64,000 nucleotides of DNA from the NCBI GenBank assembly GCA_017621055.1, contig JAGATX010000015.1, forward strand, positions 37,535 through 101,534. The letters are read 5' to 3'. Source of the DNA: Muribaculaceae bacterium. GTDB taxonomy: Bacteria; Bacteroidota; Bacteroidia; Bacteroidales; Muribaculaceae. Numbering within the stretch: the stretch's first letter is position 1; every line of letters begins with the position of its first letter. The translations under genes and the position numbers were made by a program. The notes below the pieces were generated by a model. That model was not told the origin of the DNA and ran no database searches. It worked only from the letters and a program-made list of their open reading frames with translations. Shown piece after piece: positions 19,935 through 29,799 of the stretch.

Positions 19935-19974
19935 CAAAAAAACCGCACGCCCCGTAAGGACGTGCGGTTTTTTT
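19935..19974 (+). terminator. Rho-independent terminator after glgP
   Basis: Stem AACCGCACG (19941-19949) pairs with CGTGCGGTT (19961-19969), loop of 11, followed by a T tract to 19974. An A tract flanks the left arm, so it could also work in reverse. Confidence 0.85.
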
Positions 19975-19975
19975 G

Positions 19976-19983
19976 TATATTTG
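19976..19983 (+). promoter_or_regulatory. -7 promoter element before the glycosyltransferase pseudogene
   Basis: TATATTTG is an exact TAnnTTTG directly after the terminator T tract and 51 bp before the ATG of the decayed glycosyltransferase. No clear -33 element is visible because the terminator occupies that position. It suggests the gene was once expressed independently. Confidence 0.5.
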
Positions 19984-20034
19984 CAGAAAATCGGCGCCCG
20001 TTCCAAAGAACACTCCCACAAAAAACCGCTATTT

Positions 20035-20704
20035 ATGATTATATCGCCCCCGTCGATTTCAATAGTTATGCCGGCGTTCAATGCCGCTCCCTATATAGGC
20101 GCCGCTATTGATTCTGTCCTTGCCCAGACATACCCCGGCTGAAAACTTGTCATCGTCAACGACGGTTCGACCCATGACACCCTTGCGATTGCCGATTCTT
20201 ATTCGCTAAAGGACAACCGCATCAGAGTATTCTCGATGAATGCCCCATCGGGTAGTGTGTACCAGCCCCGGAAACGAGCTATTATCGAGGCTAAAGCGTC
20301 AATCGTCTCGCCGGTCGGCGCAGATGATTTACTCGATGCCGATGTTCTCGGAACATTGTTAAACCGCCGGAATGAAACGGGGGCCGACATCGTCTATCCT
20401 TCAATGTATTCTTTCACCGATGGCAAAGTCAATGAGGCACAACTGTATGTGCCGGCTGAACCTGAAATTGAAAAAGTCGTTTTCGAAGGGAAGGATACCG
20501 TAAAATTCACACTCGACGGATGAAGGATAGGTTGTAATAGACACAGAAGCTATTTCGCCTCGATTATCGACTATCTATTTTAACACCTTCAGAATCTTCA
20601 GGAATAATTTAGCGCTCTTTCGCAAATGGTTGCGCATGGGCGACTTGATTAAGGATACGGCTCAGAGGCTGATGCCCAGAGCGGAGGCAAAGGCGCGGCG
20701 GTAA
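20035..20704 (+). pseudogene. Decayed GT2-family glycosyltransferase
   Basis: The frame from ATG 20035 opens like a GT-A glycosyltransferase (ISIVMPAFNAAPYIGAAIDS, QTYPG) and stops at TGA 20140-20142, exactly where family members have Trp (TYPGW). The same frame then resumes with LVIVNDGSTHDT and SPVGADDLLDADVL, the GT2 donor-site and DxD-like region, and reaches a second TGA at 20521 after TLDG, again probably a lost Trp. From about 20531 the +1 frame reads a plausible GT tail (STIYFNTFRIFRNNLALFRK, WLRMGDLIKD) to a stop at 20702-20704, overlapping the end of the LytTR gene. Two nonsense changes plus a frame change, and a product far shorter than a normal GT2 (about 250-330 residues), point to a pseudogene with an internal deletion. 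Confidence 0.85.
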
Positions 20705-21399
20705 GTGTCGCTCACGGGAATGGCGCGTCCGTGCATATTGATGCAGTTTCGCTCCACTACCCTCACCTTGTCGAGATTGACAATGAACGAGCGATGCACA
20801 CGCATGAAAGCCGGCGTGGGCAGGCTTTCTTCCGCGCTCTTCATGCTCATGAGCGTGAGGATGGGATTGGGAGAGTCGGAAGTATAGATTTTCACGTAGT
20901 CCTTCAGTCCCTCGATGAATTCTATGTCGGCAAGTGGTATTCGCACCAGCCGGTATTCGCTTTTCACCACCAGATAGCCGCCGGCCACAGTGGTGGATGC
21001 CGGCTGCGCGGGAGGCAGCAACGCCGAGACAGCGCGAGCAGCAGCTTCGCTGAACTGGGCGAAGCTCACCGGCTTGAGAAGATAATGGAGGGCCGCTACA
21101 TCAAAGCCTTCGAGGGCATGGTCGGCATAGGCTGTGGTGAAGACCACACGTGTTGCCGGCGGTAAACGTCGGGCAAGTTCCATACCGCCCATGCCGGGCA
21201 TATGGATATCCAGAAATGCGAGGTTCACCTCAGCCCTGGCGCACAGCGAAAGAGCATCTTCGGCACTGTTGAGTTCGCCGAGGAGCCGCAAATAGGGCGT
21301 GCGCCGGACGTAGCCGCCTATGAGCTGCGCGGCAAGGGGTTCGTCGTCGACGACTATGCACGTCAGTGGCCTGTCGGCGGTAAGGTCTTCGTTATTCAT
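20662..21399 (-). CDS. LytTR-family response regulator
   Basis: A 245-residue protein. The receiver domain (about 10-125) has the acidic pair in CIVVDDEPLAA, the phosphoacceptor Asp in LAFLDIHMPGMGG, the conserved Thr region VVFTTAYADHALEGF, and LKPVSFAQF with the conserved Lys. The C-terminal LytTR DNA-binding domain holds FIEGLKDYVKIYTSD and FMRVHRSFIVNLDKV. I start it at ATG 21399 (MNNEDLTADRP); the longer frame upstream lies inside the kinase gene. It overlaps the histidine kinase by 8 bp and is the output half of a LytS/LytTR-type system. Target genes cannot be read from the window. Confidence 0.95.
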   Translation of the reverse strand: MNNEDLTADRPLTCIVVDDEPLAAQLIGGYVRRTPYLRLLGELNSAEDALSLCARAEVNLAFLDIHMPGMGGMELARRLPPATRVVFTTAYADHALEGFDVAALHYLLKPVSFAQFSEAAARAVSALLPPAQPASTTVAGGYLVVKSEYRLVRIPLADIEFIEGLKDYVKIYTSDSPNPILTLMSMKSAEESLPTPAFMRVHRSFIVNLDKVRVVERNCINMHGRAIPVSDTYRRAFASALGISL

Positions 21400-22504
21400 G
21401 GTTCGTTGTATTGCATGGAACAGAGAGCACGGCGCTGTAGTCGTTGCCGGCAACGCGGGTTGAAAGTGAGGCTTTGTCGCCATAGATAAGCATGAGGCGG
21501 CGGCGCAGATTTGCCAGTCCAATGCCGGAGCGGCGTGTCTTGTCGGTGCCGGACGCTGTAGCCGTGAATGAATTCGACGTCCGGCACACAAGCCAGCCGC
21601 CGTCCAGCCCTATGGCGATGGATATCACAGTGCCGCGCGGACCGGTGATGCCGTATTTGAATGCATTCTCCACGAGAGGAATAAGCAGCAGCGGCGGAAC
21701 GCTGACAGAATTGCCTTTCGGCACATCAACGTCGCACTCTATAGGGTGACTGTCCGGAAATATGCGCAGTTTCATGAGCGACACATAGTTCTCGATAAAC
21801 TCAAGCTCGCGGGACAGAGGCACGGTAGGACTGTCGTCATACAGCATATACCGCAGCATTCCCGACAGCTGATGCACGGCCTGGCGCGCATCGTCGGGCC
21901 GCAAATCTATCAGCGCGTAGATAGTGTTGAGCGTATTGAAGACAAAATGGGGGTGCAGCTGGCTGCGCAGGCTCTCAAGCTCGATGGTGCGTTGCTCGGC
22001 AAGCATTTCCTGGCGCTGGCGTTGCATGTCCTTCCATCGCGACGACAGGCGCAGCGCCACCGCAAGGCCTATGGCAAGAACGAGCATCACCACATCGCGC
22101 AGCATGAACGACATGGCCTTGAGGCCTCGCTGCCAGGCTGTAAGCTCGGGGCGCCATGGACTATGGCGATGACGCGCCGGCGGAGTGAACATATCGTTGA
22201 TAAAATAAGTGAGCACCATCACTCCGATAATAACAGCCAGATTGATGAGGATAAACCGCATTATCGCCGGGCGGCTCACCGTCAGCTGCCGGTCGACCAG
22301 AAAATAATAGTTGAAATAGAACACGCCCAGATACAGCGCCGCCTTGATGTAGAAGCCCGGATAGAAGCCCCACGACGGACGGTGCGGAAACGACATGGCC
22401 ATCACCAGCTCCGGCAGAATGAAGAGCATGGCGATGAACAGTGTATGTGTCAGGCCGGTGGACCACCGGCCCGGGTGATTGTTATCGACTGCTGTTTTTG
22501 TCAT
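21392..22504 (-). CDS. LytS/YehU-type sensor histidine kinase
   Basis: About 370 residues. Four hydrophobic segments fill the first 150 residues, so the sensor is membrane-embedded with little extracytoplasmic domain. A coiled linker then leads to the His_kinase domain, with the phosphoacceptor in LRSQLHPHFVFNTLNTIYAL, the N-box LLLIPLVENAFKYGI, and the G-box RRSGIGLANLRRRL. I chose ATG 22504 (MTKTAVDNN) because an earlier in-frame ATG at 22525 lies inside the promoter. The kinase and its LytTR regulator overlap by 8 bp and form one operon. The signal is unknown. Confidence 0.93.
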   Translation of the reverse strand: MTKTAVDNNHPGRWSTGLTHTLFIAMLFILPELVMAMSFPHRPSWGFYPGFYIKAALYLGVFYFNYYFLVDRQLTVSRPAIMRFILINLAVIIGVMVLTYFINDMFTPPARHRHSPWRPELTAWQRGLKAMSFMLRDVVMLVLAIGLAVALRLSSRWKDMQRQRQEMLAEQRTIELESLRSQLHPHFVFNTLNTIYALIDLRPDDARQAVHQLSGMLRYMLYDDSPTVPLSRELEFIENYVSLMKLRIFPDSHPIECDVDVPKGNSVSVPPLLLIPLVENAFKYGITGPRGTVISIAIGLDGGWLVCRTSNSFTATASGTDKTRRSGIGLANLRRRLMLIYGDKASLSTRVAGNDYSAVLSVPCNTTNHE

Positions 22505-22522
22505 GGCAATGATATTAGTGTA

Positions 22523-22554
22523 CAAAGATATGCAGTCGGCGCGCTGCCGTCAAA
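22523..22554 (-). promoter_or_regulatory. Bacteroidetes promoter for the LytS/LytTR operon
   Basis: On the minus strand TTTG (plus coordinates 22551-22554), a 20-bp spacer, then TATCTTTG (22523-22530). This matches the consensus exactly and predicts a start near 22516, leaving a leader of about a dozen bases before ATG 22504. Confidence 0.8.
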
Positions 22555-22589
22555 TCTTTGCCGACGGACGGCACGATAAGTACGACCAA

Positions 22590-23960
22590 TCAGCTCAGAG
22601 CGTCGGCGAGACTGTCGGCGTTCACCTTTGTCTGCTCGCCCGTGCTCATGTTCTTGACGGTCACCGTTCCCTCGGCGAGCTCGCTCTCACCGATAATGGC
22701 AAAATACTCGCATTCGAGAGCGTCGGCATAACCTATCTGCTTTTTCATCTTTGCCGTATCGGGGTAAATTTCTGCCGAAATACCCATTTTGCGTAGCTCT
22801 TTGACGAGTTTCATCGACGCTGCGGCCTCGCGGGCACCGAAATTGGCGAAAAGCACACGTGTGGGTCGCAGTGCGGCTGCCGGGAAGAGGTCGAGAGCCA
22901 TCATGACATCGTATATGCGGTCGGCGCCGAACGATACGCCCACGCCGGACAGGCCCTGCAGCCCGAAAATGCCTGTGAGGTTATCGTAGCGGCCACCGCC
23001 CGATATGCTGCCCATGGCAGTGTCGAGGGCCTTGACTTCAATAATGGTGCCGGTATAGTAGTTGAGTCCGCGCGCCAGCGAGATGTCGAGGTCGAGGGCG
23101 GCACGCAATCCCAATTCGCGTGTTGCGTCGATGACGGTTCGCAGTTCCTCTACGCCGTGCATTCCCGTTACCGAGCCGGCAAGCATAGTGGCGAGGCTGG
23201 ACAGACGTCCGTCGATATCGGCGTCGCTGTCGGCAAGTGCCAGAAAGCCCCCCAGCCGCTCTATAGCCTCGGCGCCGAGGCCGCGGTCGGCGAGTTCCTC
23301 GCGCACCTTCTCCATGCCTATCTTGTCGATTTTGTCGATGGCCGTGGTGATGTCCACAAGCCGCTCCGGCTCGCCTATTATCTCGGCGATACCGGCAAGC
23401 ACCTTGCGGTTGTTGAGCTTGATGGCCACGCGGATTCCCAGCCGGGAGAACACCATGTCTATCATCTGCAGAAGTTCCACTTCATTGAGCAGGGAGTCGG
23501 AGCCTACTACATCGGCGTCGCACTGATAGAATTCGCGGTATCGGCCGCGCTGCGGACGGTCGGCACGCCATACCGGCTGTATCTGGTAGCGTTTGAACGG
23601 CATCTGCAGCTCATCGCGGTGCTGAACCACATAGCGGGCGAAGGGCACCGTCAGGTCATAACGCAGACCTTTGTCGCACAATGCCGGCGCCAATGCCTGG
23701 TAGTTCCCCTCGTCGATGAGGGAACGGTCCACGCCCTTGAGGAAATCACCCGAATTGAGCACCCTGTACAGCAGTTTGTCGCCTTCCTCACCGTATTTGC
23801 CCATGAGAGTACTGAGGTTCTCCATTGCCGGCGTCTCTATCTGGCGGTAACCGAAAAGAGCGAAAACCTCGCGGATGGTATCGAATATATAGTTGCGGCG
23901 AGCCATTTCGGTCGTCGAAAAATCGCGTGTGCCTTTGGGCGTACTCGGTTTCTGTGCCAT
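22590..23960 (-). CDS. hisS: Histidyl-tRNA synthetase
   Basis: A 456-residue class II synthetase. The N-terminus has [20 protein letters not shown] (motif 1 region), then motif 2 [20 protein letters not shown] with [12 protein letters not shown], the HisA motif [15 protein letters not shown], and motif 3 in [15 protein letters not shown]. The C-terminal 100 residues form the anticodon-binding domain ([11 protein letters not shown]). It charges tRNA-His with histidine. It stands alone on the minus strand with its own promoter at 23990-24020. Confidence 0.97.
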   Translation of the reverse strand: MAQKPSTPKGTRDFSTTEMARRNYIFDTIREVFALFGYRQIETPAMENLSTLMGKYGEEGDKLLYRVLNSGDFLKGVDRSLIDEGNYQALAPALCDKGLRYDLTVPFARYVVQHRDELQMPFKRYQIQPVWRADRPQRGRYREFYQCDADVVGSDSLLNEVELLQMIDMVFSRLGIRVAIKLNNRKVLAGIAEIIGEPERLVDITTAIDKIDKIGMEKVREELADRGLGAEAIERLGGFLALADSDADIDGRLSSLATMLAGSVTGMHGVEELRTVIDATRELGLRAALDLDISLARGLNYYTGTIIEVKALDTAMGSISGGGRYDNLTGIFGLQGLSGVGVSFGADRIYDVMMALDLFPAAALRPTRVLFANFGAREAAASMKLVKELRKMGISAEIYPDTAKMKKQIGYADALECEYFAIIGESELAEGTVTVKNMSTGEQTKVNADSLADALS

Positions 23961-23978
23961 GTCTGATTGTCCTTTTTG

Positions 23979-24272
23979 CTATTTTGCCGCAAAGTTAAGC
24001 ATAAATCGCGACATTTTCAATCTTTGATGCAGTCTTCGGCCATGCGGTGCAGTTCTTCGTCGTTCACTTCCCGGCTTAGGATGTAAACGGTATAATTTTA
24101 CTTTTGTGTTACCGGTCTCAGAGCCTGTCTGAAGACTGATTTTGTCGCCGAACAATTGCATTTCGGCATAAATCTTTGCAGCGTTGGCGTTCGTAGCCGC
24201 CACCATGCAGATAAATGCCGCCACCAGAAAGCAACACATCCGCTTAGTGGTTGAAATTTTGCTTCTTATCAT
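23979..24272 (-). CDS. Small secreted protein, apparently frameshifted
   Basis: As read, 97 residues: a signal peptide (about 1-32, ending ATNANAAKIY) followed by EMQLFGDKISLQTGSETGNT. After KVKLYRL the composition becomes Arg- and Pro-rich, and the frame runs through the hisS promoter, which is unnatural. Removing one A from the run complementary to 24096-24099 moves the frame to TVYILSREVNDEELHRMAED and CIKD, ending at a TGA (24017-24019) just before the hisS promoter. That gives 84 residues of ordinary composition. I infer a single-base insertion, either a real mutation or a sequencing error in a homopolymer. The gene has its own -7 element at 24307-24314. I do not recognise the family; a small periplasmic protein is likely. 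Confidence 0.6.
   Translation of the reverse strand: MIRSKISTTKRMCCFLVAAFICMVAATNANAAKIYAEMQLFGDKISLQTGSETGNTKVKLYRLHPKPGSERRRTAPHGRRLHQRLKMSRFMLNFAAK
23990..24020 (-). promoter_or_regulatory. Bacteroidetes promoter for hisS
   Basis: On the minus strand ATTG (24018-24021), about 20 bp, then TAACTTTG (23990-23997). The predicted start lies about 20 bases before the hisS ATG at 23960. The site lies inside the read-through 3' end of the small secreted gene, which supports the view that that gene should stop earlier. Confidence 0.7.
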
Positions 24273-24306
24273 ACCGAACGTTTAATCAAGGTGTTGTTCA
24301 GAAGCA

Positions 24307-24314
24307 CAAATATA
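24307..24314 (-). promoter_or_regulatory. -7 promoter element for the small secreted protein
   Basis: The minus strand reads TATATTTG 35 bp before ATG 24272. No good TTTG element stands upstream at the usual spacing. Confidence 0.5.
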
Positions 24315-24347
24315 GTGTTTTTTTTATAACAGATGGTGAAAGCCGCG

Positions 24348-24379
24348 TTTGTTTTTGTTGAATTTTTTTGCTAATTTTG
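24348..24379 (+). promoter_or_regulatory. Bacteroidetes promoter for recJ-recQ
   Basis: TTTG at 24348-24351, 20 bp, then TAATTTTG at 24372-24379. A purine-rich Shine-Dalgarno-like stretch (AGGAAGGAAG, 24391-24400) precedes ATG 24405. Such a strong one is uncommon in Bacteroidetes and supports this start. Confidence 0.75.
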
Positions 24380-24404
24380 CGGATGGAAAAAGGAAGGAAG
24401 CAGC

Positions 24405-26135
24405 ATGACACGCAAATGGAACTACCCCACCCTCTCCAATGAGGACAAGAGACTCGGTGCCGAGCTGGCCCGACGATTTGCCAATTGCCCTCAGGTCAGC
24501 GATTTGCTTGTTCAGCGCGGCATCACCACCATCGACGCTGCCGAGCGTTTCTTCCACCCGTCGGTACGAGACCTTCACGACCCCTTTCTGATGCCGGACA
24601 TGACCAAGGCTGTAGAACGTCTCAACCGTGCCATGGGTGCCAAGGAGAGAATAATGGTCTACGGCGACTATGATGTGGACGGCTGCACGGCCGTGGCGCT
24701 GGTCTACCGCTATCTCCGCAATTTCTACTCAGAGCTCGATTACTACATACCCACGCGCTACGACGAGGGCTACGGCATTACCCGCAAATGCATCGACGAG
24801 TTTGCCGATCAGGGCGTGAAGCTCGTCATAATCCTGGACTGCGGCATCAAAGCCAACGAGGAGATAGCCTACGCCGCCGAGCGAGGCATAGATTTCATTA
24901 TCTGCGACCACCACAAGCCCGACACCGAACTGCCGCGCGCCGCCGCCATCCTCAACCCCAAACTCGAGGGCTCCCCCTACCCATGCCCCCACCTGTCGGG
25001 TTGCGGCGTGGGCTACAAACTCATGCAGGCGTTCTCCATCAGCAACGGCATAGCCACCGCCGAGCTGGAGTGCATGCTTGACCTTGTTGCCGTGAGCATA
25101 GCCGCCGACATTGTACCTATGATCGACGAAAACCGGGTTATGGCATATGTAGGTCTAAAGCGACTGAACACAAACCCGAACATGGGATTGCGTGCCATAA
25201 TCCGCACCTGCGGCCTCGGCGGCAAGGAAATAACCATAAACGACGTTATTTTCAAAATAGGTCCGCGCATCAACGCCAGCGGACGCATGCAGAGCGGCAG
25301 CGAGGCCGTGGAACTGCTGGTGGCACGCGATGCCAAGGAAGCCAACCGCAAGAGCATAGAAATCGACCAGTACAACAAAGACCGCAAAGAGCTCGACAAA
25401 CGGATTACCGAAGAGGCTAACGCCATCCTCGAAGAGCGTGGCGAGGTTCATTCTCCCAAAAAATCCATTGTAATCTACAACAAGCACTGGCACAAGGGAA
25501 TAATAGGCATAGTAGCCTCGCGTCTCACCGAGCTGTACTATAAACCGAGCGTCGTGCTGACCCTATCCAACGGTCTGGCCACGGGCTCGTCGCGCTCGGT
25601 GCAGGGTTTCGACATCTATAAGGCCGTGGAGAGCACGCGCGACCTCCTCGAGAACTTCGGCGGCCACACATATGCTGTCGGCCTCTCGCTCAAGGAAGAG
25701 AATATCCCGGAATTCACCCGCCGGTTCGAGGAATTCGTGGCCACCAACATTCTCCCCGAGCAGACAACACCCCAGATCGACATCGACGCTTTCCTCTCCT
25801 TCTCGGAGATAACGCCTGAATTCGTGGCTACCCTACGGCTATTCAATCCCTTCGGTCCCGGCAACCGAAAGCCCACCTTCTGCACACGCCGCGTAAAAGA
25901 TTTCGGCACGTCGAAACTCGTGGGTAAAAATCTGGAGCACATAAAGCTTGAACTGGTCGACGACACTTCCGGCAAGGTCATAAACGGCATAGCCTTCAAT
26001 ATGGCCTCGTACTTCGAGCACATACACTCGGGCAATCCTTTCAATATCTGCTACACCATCGAGGAGAACAAGCACCCCAACGCCGGCACTGCCCTTCAGC
26101 TTCTGGTAAAACAGATACGTGCCGCCGTAGAATGA
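24405..26135 (+). CDS. recJ: Single-stranded-DNA-specific exonuclease RecJ
   Basis: A 576-residue DHH-family nuclease. Metal-binding motifs include VYGDYDVDG (about 85-93), [11 protein letters not shown] and ICDHHKPD (about 166). The DHHA1 domain follows with the conserved [14 protein letters not shown] and [12 protein letters not shown], then a C-terminal OB-like domain. RecJ degrades single-stranded DNA 5' to 3' in recombination and mismatch repair. It overlaps recQ by 4 bp (ATGA), so nuclease and helicase, which act together at DNA ends and stalled forks, are translated from one message. The length is normal for Bacteroidetes RecJ. Confidence 0.97.
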   Translation: MTRKWNYPTLSNEDKRLGAELARRFANCPQVSDLLVQRGITTIDAAERFFHPSVRDLHDPFLMPDMTKAVERLNRAMGAKERIMVYGDYDVDGCTAVALVYRYLRNFYSELDYYIPTRYDEGYGITRKCIDEFADQGVKLVIILDCGIKANEEIAYAAERGIDFIICDHHKPDTELPRAAAILNPKLEGSPYPCPHLSGCGVGYKLMQAFSISNGIATAELECMLDLVAVSIAADIVPMIDENRVMAYVGLKRLNTNPNMGLRAIIRTCGLGGKEITINDVIFKIGPRINASGRMQSGSEAVELLVARDAKEANRKSIEIDQYNKDRKELDKRITEEANAILEERGEVHSPKKSIVIYNKHWHKGIIGIVASRLTELYYKPSVVLTLSNGLATGSSRSVQGFDIYKAVESTRDLLENFGGHTYAVGLSLKEENIPEFTRRFEEFVATNILPEQTTPQIDIDAFLSFSEITPEFVATLRLFNPFGPGNRKPTFCTRRVKDFGTSKLVGKNLEHIKLELVDDTSGKVINGIAFNMASYFEHIHSGNPFNICYTIEENKHPNAGTALQLLVKQIRAAVE

Positions 26136-28105
26136 ACGTTCCGGACCCCGATACTTTCAATTTCAGCCTTGACGACGACGAGGACGACTGGCGGCAACCT
26201 GCCGGAGCGCCCGTGTACGACACCCCCGCGGCCGTGCTCTCCACATACTGGGGCTACTCGTCGTTCCGCCCCTTGCAGCGCGATATCATCGACAGCATCC
26301 TCGAGGGCCGCGATACCATAGGCCTGATACCCACCGGTGGCGGCAAGAGCATAACCTTCCAGGTGCCGGCCATGATGCTGCCGGGCGTCACCATTGTCAT
26401 TACCCCTCTGGTGTCGTTGATGAAGGATCAGGTGGACCGCCTGCGTGCCGCCGATTACCCCGCGGCATGCATGCACATGGGCATGACGCGCAGCCAGAAC
26501 GATTATCTGACGCAACGCATCGCCGGCGGTGCCGTAAAACTTCTCTACATCGCCCCCGAACGCCTGCTGGCCGAGTCGTTCGTCGGCGCCATGCGTCGGT
26601 GGCGCATAAGCCTCTTCGTTGTCGACGAGGCTCATTGTATCTCTCAGTGGGGCTATGACTTCCGGCCCTCCTATCTCAAACTCGGCATGCTCCGCGAGAC
26701 CTACCCCGACGTACCCATCCTCGCCCTCACGGCATCTGCGACGCCCGAGGTGGTGAACGACATCGCCGATAAGCTGGCCATGCGCGCCGAGCGGCGTTTT
26801 GCCATCAGTTTCCGCCGCAACAACATATCGTTCGGCGTATGCCACTGCACCGACAGCAAGGCCGGCGAGCTGGTACGCCTGCTGGCGGCCACGCCGGGCA
26901 CCACCATAATATATGTGCGGTCACGGCGACGCACGCGCGAACTCGCCGCCATGCTTGCTGCCGAGGGCTTCAGCGCCCTGCCTTACCACGCCGGCATGGA
27001 GATACGCGACAAGAACGCCAACCAGAAAGCCTGGATGTCCGGAAAAGTCAGAATAATTGTCGCCACCACCGCTTTCGGCATGGGCATCGACAAGGCCGAC
27101 GTCCGTCTCGTGGTTCATTACGACATGCCCGGAACCCTCGAGGAATACTATCAGGAGGCAGGACGCGCCGGCCGTGACGGCCTTCCCGCACGCGCTGTGC
27201 TCCTGGCGACGCCACGCGACCGCAGCATATTCGGACGGCGCCTCGCCGACGCATTCCCCCAAAAGGAATTCATCGCGCGGGTGTACAACGAAGTATGCCG
27301 CTTCCTCGACATATCTATGGGCGAGGGCTATGGCCGCCTGTTCGAGTTCCGCGTGGAGCGCATGTGCACCGAATACAACCTGCCGCCCGTGCGTACCATG
27401 AGCGCTCTCGCAATCCTTGGCCGTGCCGGCTACATGGAGTATATCAGCGAGATGGCCACACCCACGCGTATAATCTTCATAATGCCGCGCAACAAACTCT
27501 ACGGCCTGCGTATATCGGAAGCGCACGACGAACTGCTCGACTATATCCTCCGCCATTATACGGGCATCTTTATAGATTACGTCGGCATCGACGACGACCG
27601 CCTGTGTGCCGCCCTGCGGATTACCGCCGAAGAACTATACCAGATGCTTCTGGCGCTACAACGCATGGATGTTCTGAGATTTATTCCGCGCAACCGCACG
27701 CCGTACATTTCCATGCTCGCCAACCGAGTGGAGGGCAACAGGCTCGTCATTCCCCGCAGCGTCTACGAAGACCGGCGGCTGGCCATGGAACGACGGCTCA
27801 AAGCCATGGAAAACTTTATTTTCGAAGATACGACGTGCCGTGTGCGGCGCATGCTCGCGTATTTCGGCGAAACCGCAACCGAGAATTGCGGAAAATGCGA
27901 TGTCTGCGCCGCCGGCAATCTGCGTAGCGACAGCGACCTCCGCGATGAACTGACGGCTATGCTGACTTCCGCACCCGACGGTAAAATATCTTTTGCCGAA
28001 CTGCGCCGTCACTTCGCCGAATATCTTCCTCAACTGGTGGAAATAGTGCGCGACATGGTGGACGACGGCACCGCCGAGGTCGACGGCATATGGCTCAAGG
28101 CCTGA
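26132..28105 (+). CDS. recQ: ATP-dependent DNA helicase RecQ
   Basis: A 657-residue superfamily 2 helicase. Motif I PTGGGKS (67-73), motif II DEAH in [19 protein letters not shown] (the latter part is the RecQ aromatic loop), motif III LTASATP, and motif [14 protein letters not shown] are visible. The RecQ-C zinc site uses Cys residues in TTCRVRRML and ENCGKCDVC, and a winged-helix domain lies around [15 protein letters not shown]. No HRDC domain follows; the last 55 residues hold a short alpha-helical segment, so it is a shorter RecQ subtype. It follows recJ in the same operon. Its 3' end overlaps the convergent eptA-like gene by 11 bp. Confidence 0.96.
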   Translation: MNVPDPDTFNFSLDDDEDDWRQPAGAPVYDTPAAVLSTYWGYSSFRPLQRDIIDSILEGRDTIGLIPTGGGKSITFQVPAMMLPGVTIVITPLVSLMKDQVDRLRAADYPAACMHMGMTRSQNDYLTQRIAGGAVKLLYIAPERLLAESFVGAMRRWRISLFVVDEAHCISQWGYDFRPSYLKLGMLRETYPDVPILALTASATPEVVNDIADKLAMRAERRFAISFRRNNISFGVCHCTDSKAGELVRLLAATPGTTIIYVRSRRRTRELAAMLAAEGFSALPYHAGMEIRDKNANQKAWMSGKVRIIVATTAFGMGIDKADVRLVVHYDMPGTLEEYYQEAGRAGRDGLPARAVLLATPRDRSIFGRRLADAFPQKEFIARVYNEVCRFLDISMGEGYGRLFEFRVERMCTEYNLPPVRTMSALAILGRAGYMEYISEMATPTRIIFIMPRNKLYGLRISEAHDELLDYILRHYTGIFIDYVGIDDDRLCAALRITAEELYQMLLALQRMDVLRFIPRNRTPYISMLANRVEGNRLVIPRSVYEDRRLAMERRLKAMENFIFEDTTCRVRRMLAYFGETATENCGKCDVCAAGNLRSDSDLRDELTAMLTSAPDGKISFAELRRHFAEYLPQLVEIVRDMVDDGTAEVDGIWLKA

Positions 28106-29798
28106 TGCCGAGGCTGTCCATCACCGCGAAGTCCACGCTCCGCAGACCCGACAGTTCGAGCGGTACCGCCTCGTTGTAGTCGTTGAGATACATTCGGCGT
28201 GGCTCGGTATATTCCGCTGAAGCCAGCGAGGCACGGCGGTCCAAATTCGGGGTATTCACACCGGCAAGATCCACTATTGTATTGAACATGCTGCGGCTCG
28301 ACGATATCTGTCGCCCGCGGTTGGCCCGCAAAGCAGCCTCTGTGGCGGGATGACGGGCGGCATATCCCTCGGATGTCCACACAACCATGGGAACATGGAG
28401 CTGCCGCGTGGTGGGCGTCGGCGAAGCATGGAGAAATCGGGTTCGATAGTCATCGAAGATATCCTCGCCGTGGTCGGCGGCATAAATCATTGCCGCAGGG
28501 CGTCCCGTAGCCGTCAACATCGATGCTAGAGAGTCCAGGACGGCGTCGGTGTATACTATCGTATTGTCATAGCTGTCGAGGAGTTGTCGCCGGTATTCGG
28601 GAGCGGCTTCAGGAGCGTTGTCGTCGCTGAATATGCGGTAATCGTCGGTGTAGCGCTCACGGTAATTGAAATGCGAGCCGTAAGTATGCAGGGTGATGAA
28701 TATTTTTTCGCCGGCATGCGACGCGAGAAAGTCTTCCACGAGGCGGCATAGCTCCATGTCGTGATGGTCGGCGTCATCGTCGGTGATGAACACCGCCGTG
28801 TCGGCCTCCTCGCCGAATGCATCGATCAGAGCGCCGTTGCGCCGTTGCGCCGAAAACCATGCTGTGGCATATCCGGCCTCCTCGAAAGCGCCGATGACTC
28901 CTTTCACATCGTTGATTGAGTCGCCGAACTCTGCTGCCGTGAGATGCGACATCATCAGCGGCACACTTTTATGGGTAGTGTTGCTCTCGGACATGACGTA
29001 GGGATAGAAAACCACGCCACGGCGGTGCGAGAGCCGCGGGTTTGTAGGGCGGCAGTAGCCGGCAAGCTCCCAGTTCTCGGCGCGCGCTGTCTCGCCGATG
29101 ACCATAACGTAGATTTCGCCGTCGCCCGAGGCGCCGCGACTGTCGGCGGCATGGAAGGTGAAAGATGCCGAAGTCTGAGCATAGTGCCGCGTCTGCATCG
29201 ACCGCTTGCATGCGCTCCCTATGTTGGATATCACATTGACGGGAAAGAGCCGGTGAGAGGGGTGGTAGCCATCGGGGTCGGAGGCATAGGCCATCCCCAT
29301 GCCGCACAACCCGGCGAACAGCAGAATGCCGCCGACGATGAGTGCGGGGCGCCGCTGAACACGGGTGGTATAGTCTTTCTTGACAGTAAGCCATATCCCG
29401 GCGCCCAACGGCGGCAGATACAGCACGCATACGGCCGCCACCGCCGGCAAGAGGTTGCCTAAAAGTTCGCCTACCTCGCGGCTGTTGGTGGTGAGCACGT
29501 TGAGAAACATGTCGATGGCTATTATCGATTCTCCGTAGAGATATATGAGCACCAGCTGGAAGGCGCAGAGCACCATCAGCAGGAAGAACAAAATAGATGT
29601 GAGACCTATGCGCCGCCACGCGCCCGCGCACAGCAGGTAGAATCCCAGCGGCAGGGCGATGTTGACAAAGCGGTCATAGCCCGTATAGAGATATTCCGTA
29701 TACGCCAGCACGGCGCCCGGCAGAACAAGCAGAAGCGGAAGAATCCACATCAGTGCCGGTGCGGTGCAGCGATGAAATATTTTGGCGATTTTTTTCAT
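28095..29798 (-). CDS. Phosphoethanolamine-transferase-like inner-membrane sulfatase-fold protein
   Basis: A 567-residue protein. Five hydrophobic segments in the first 170 residues precede a periplasmic alkaline-phosphatase/sulfatase domain. Key sites: [16 protein letters not shown] (metal-binding Glu), the Thr nucleophile region [14 protein letters not shown], and [11 protein letters not shown] (metal-binding Asp and His). This is the EptA/Cpt layout; such enzymes move phosphoethanolamine from phosphatidylethanolamine to lipid A or core sugar. The exact acceptor cannot be read. It starts one base after the stop of the Omp85-like gene, so the two are co-transcribed. Its 3' end overlaps recQ convergently by 11 bp. 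Confidence 0.88.
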   Translation of the reverse strand: MKKIAKIFHRCTAPALMWILPLLLVLPGAVLAYTEYLYTGYDRFVNIALPLGFYLLCAGAWRRIGLTSILFFLLMVLCAFQLVLIYLYGESIIAIDMFLNVLTTNSREVGELLGNLLPAVAAVCVLYLPPLGAGIWLTVKKDYTTRVQRRPALIVGGILLFAGLCGMGMAYASDPDGYHPSHRLFPVNVISNIGSACKRSMQTRHYAQTSASFTFHAADSRGASGDGEIYVMVIGETARAENWELAGYCRPTNPRLSHRRGVVFYPYVMSESNTTHKSVPLMMSHLTAAEFGDSINDVKGVIGAFEEAGYATAWFSAQRRNGALIDAFGEEADTAVFITDDDADHHDMELCRLVEDFLASHAGEKIFITLHTYGSHFNYRERYTDDYRIFSDDNAPEAAPEYRRQLLDSYDNTIVYTDAVLDSLASMLTATGRPAAMIYAADHGEDIFDDYRTRFLHASPTPTTRQLHVPMVVWTSEGYAARHPATEAALRANRGRQISSSRSMFNTIVDLAGVNTPNLDRRASLASAEYTEPRRMYLNDYNEAVPLELSGLRSVDFAVMDSLGIRP

Positions 29799-29799
29799 T

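Noticed and set aside
20731-21165. A 144-codon plus-strand frame opposite the LytTR regulator
   Set aside because: Antisense shadow of a gene with intact receiver and LytTR motifs.
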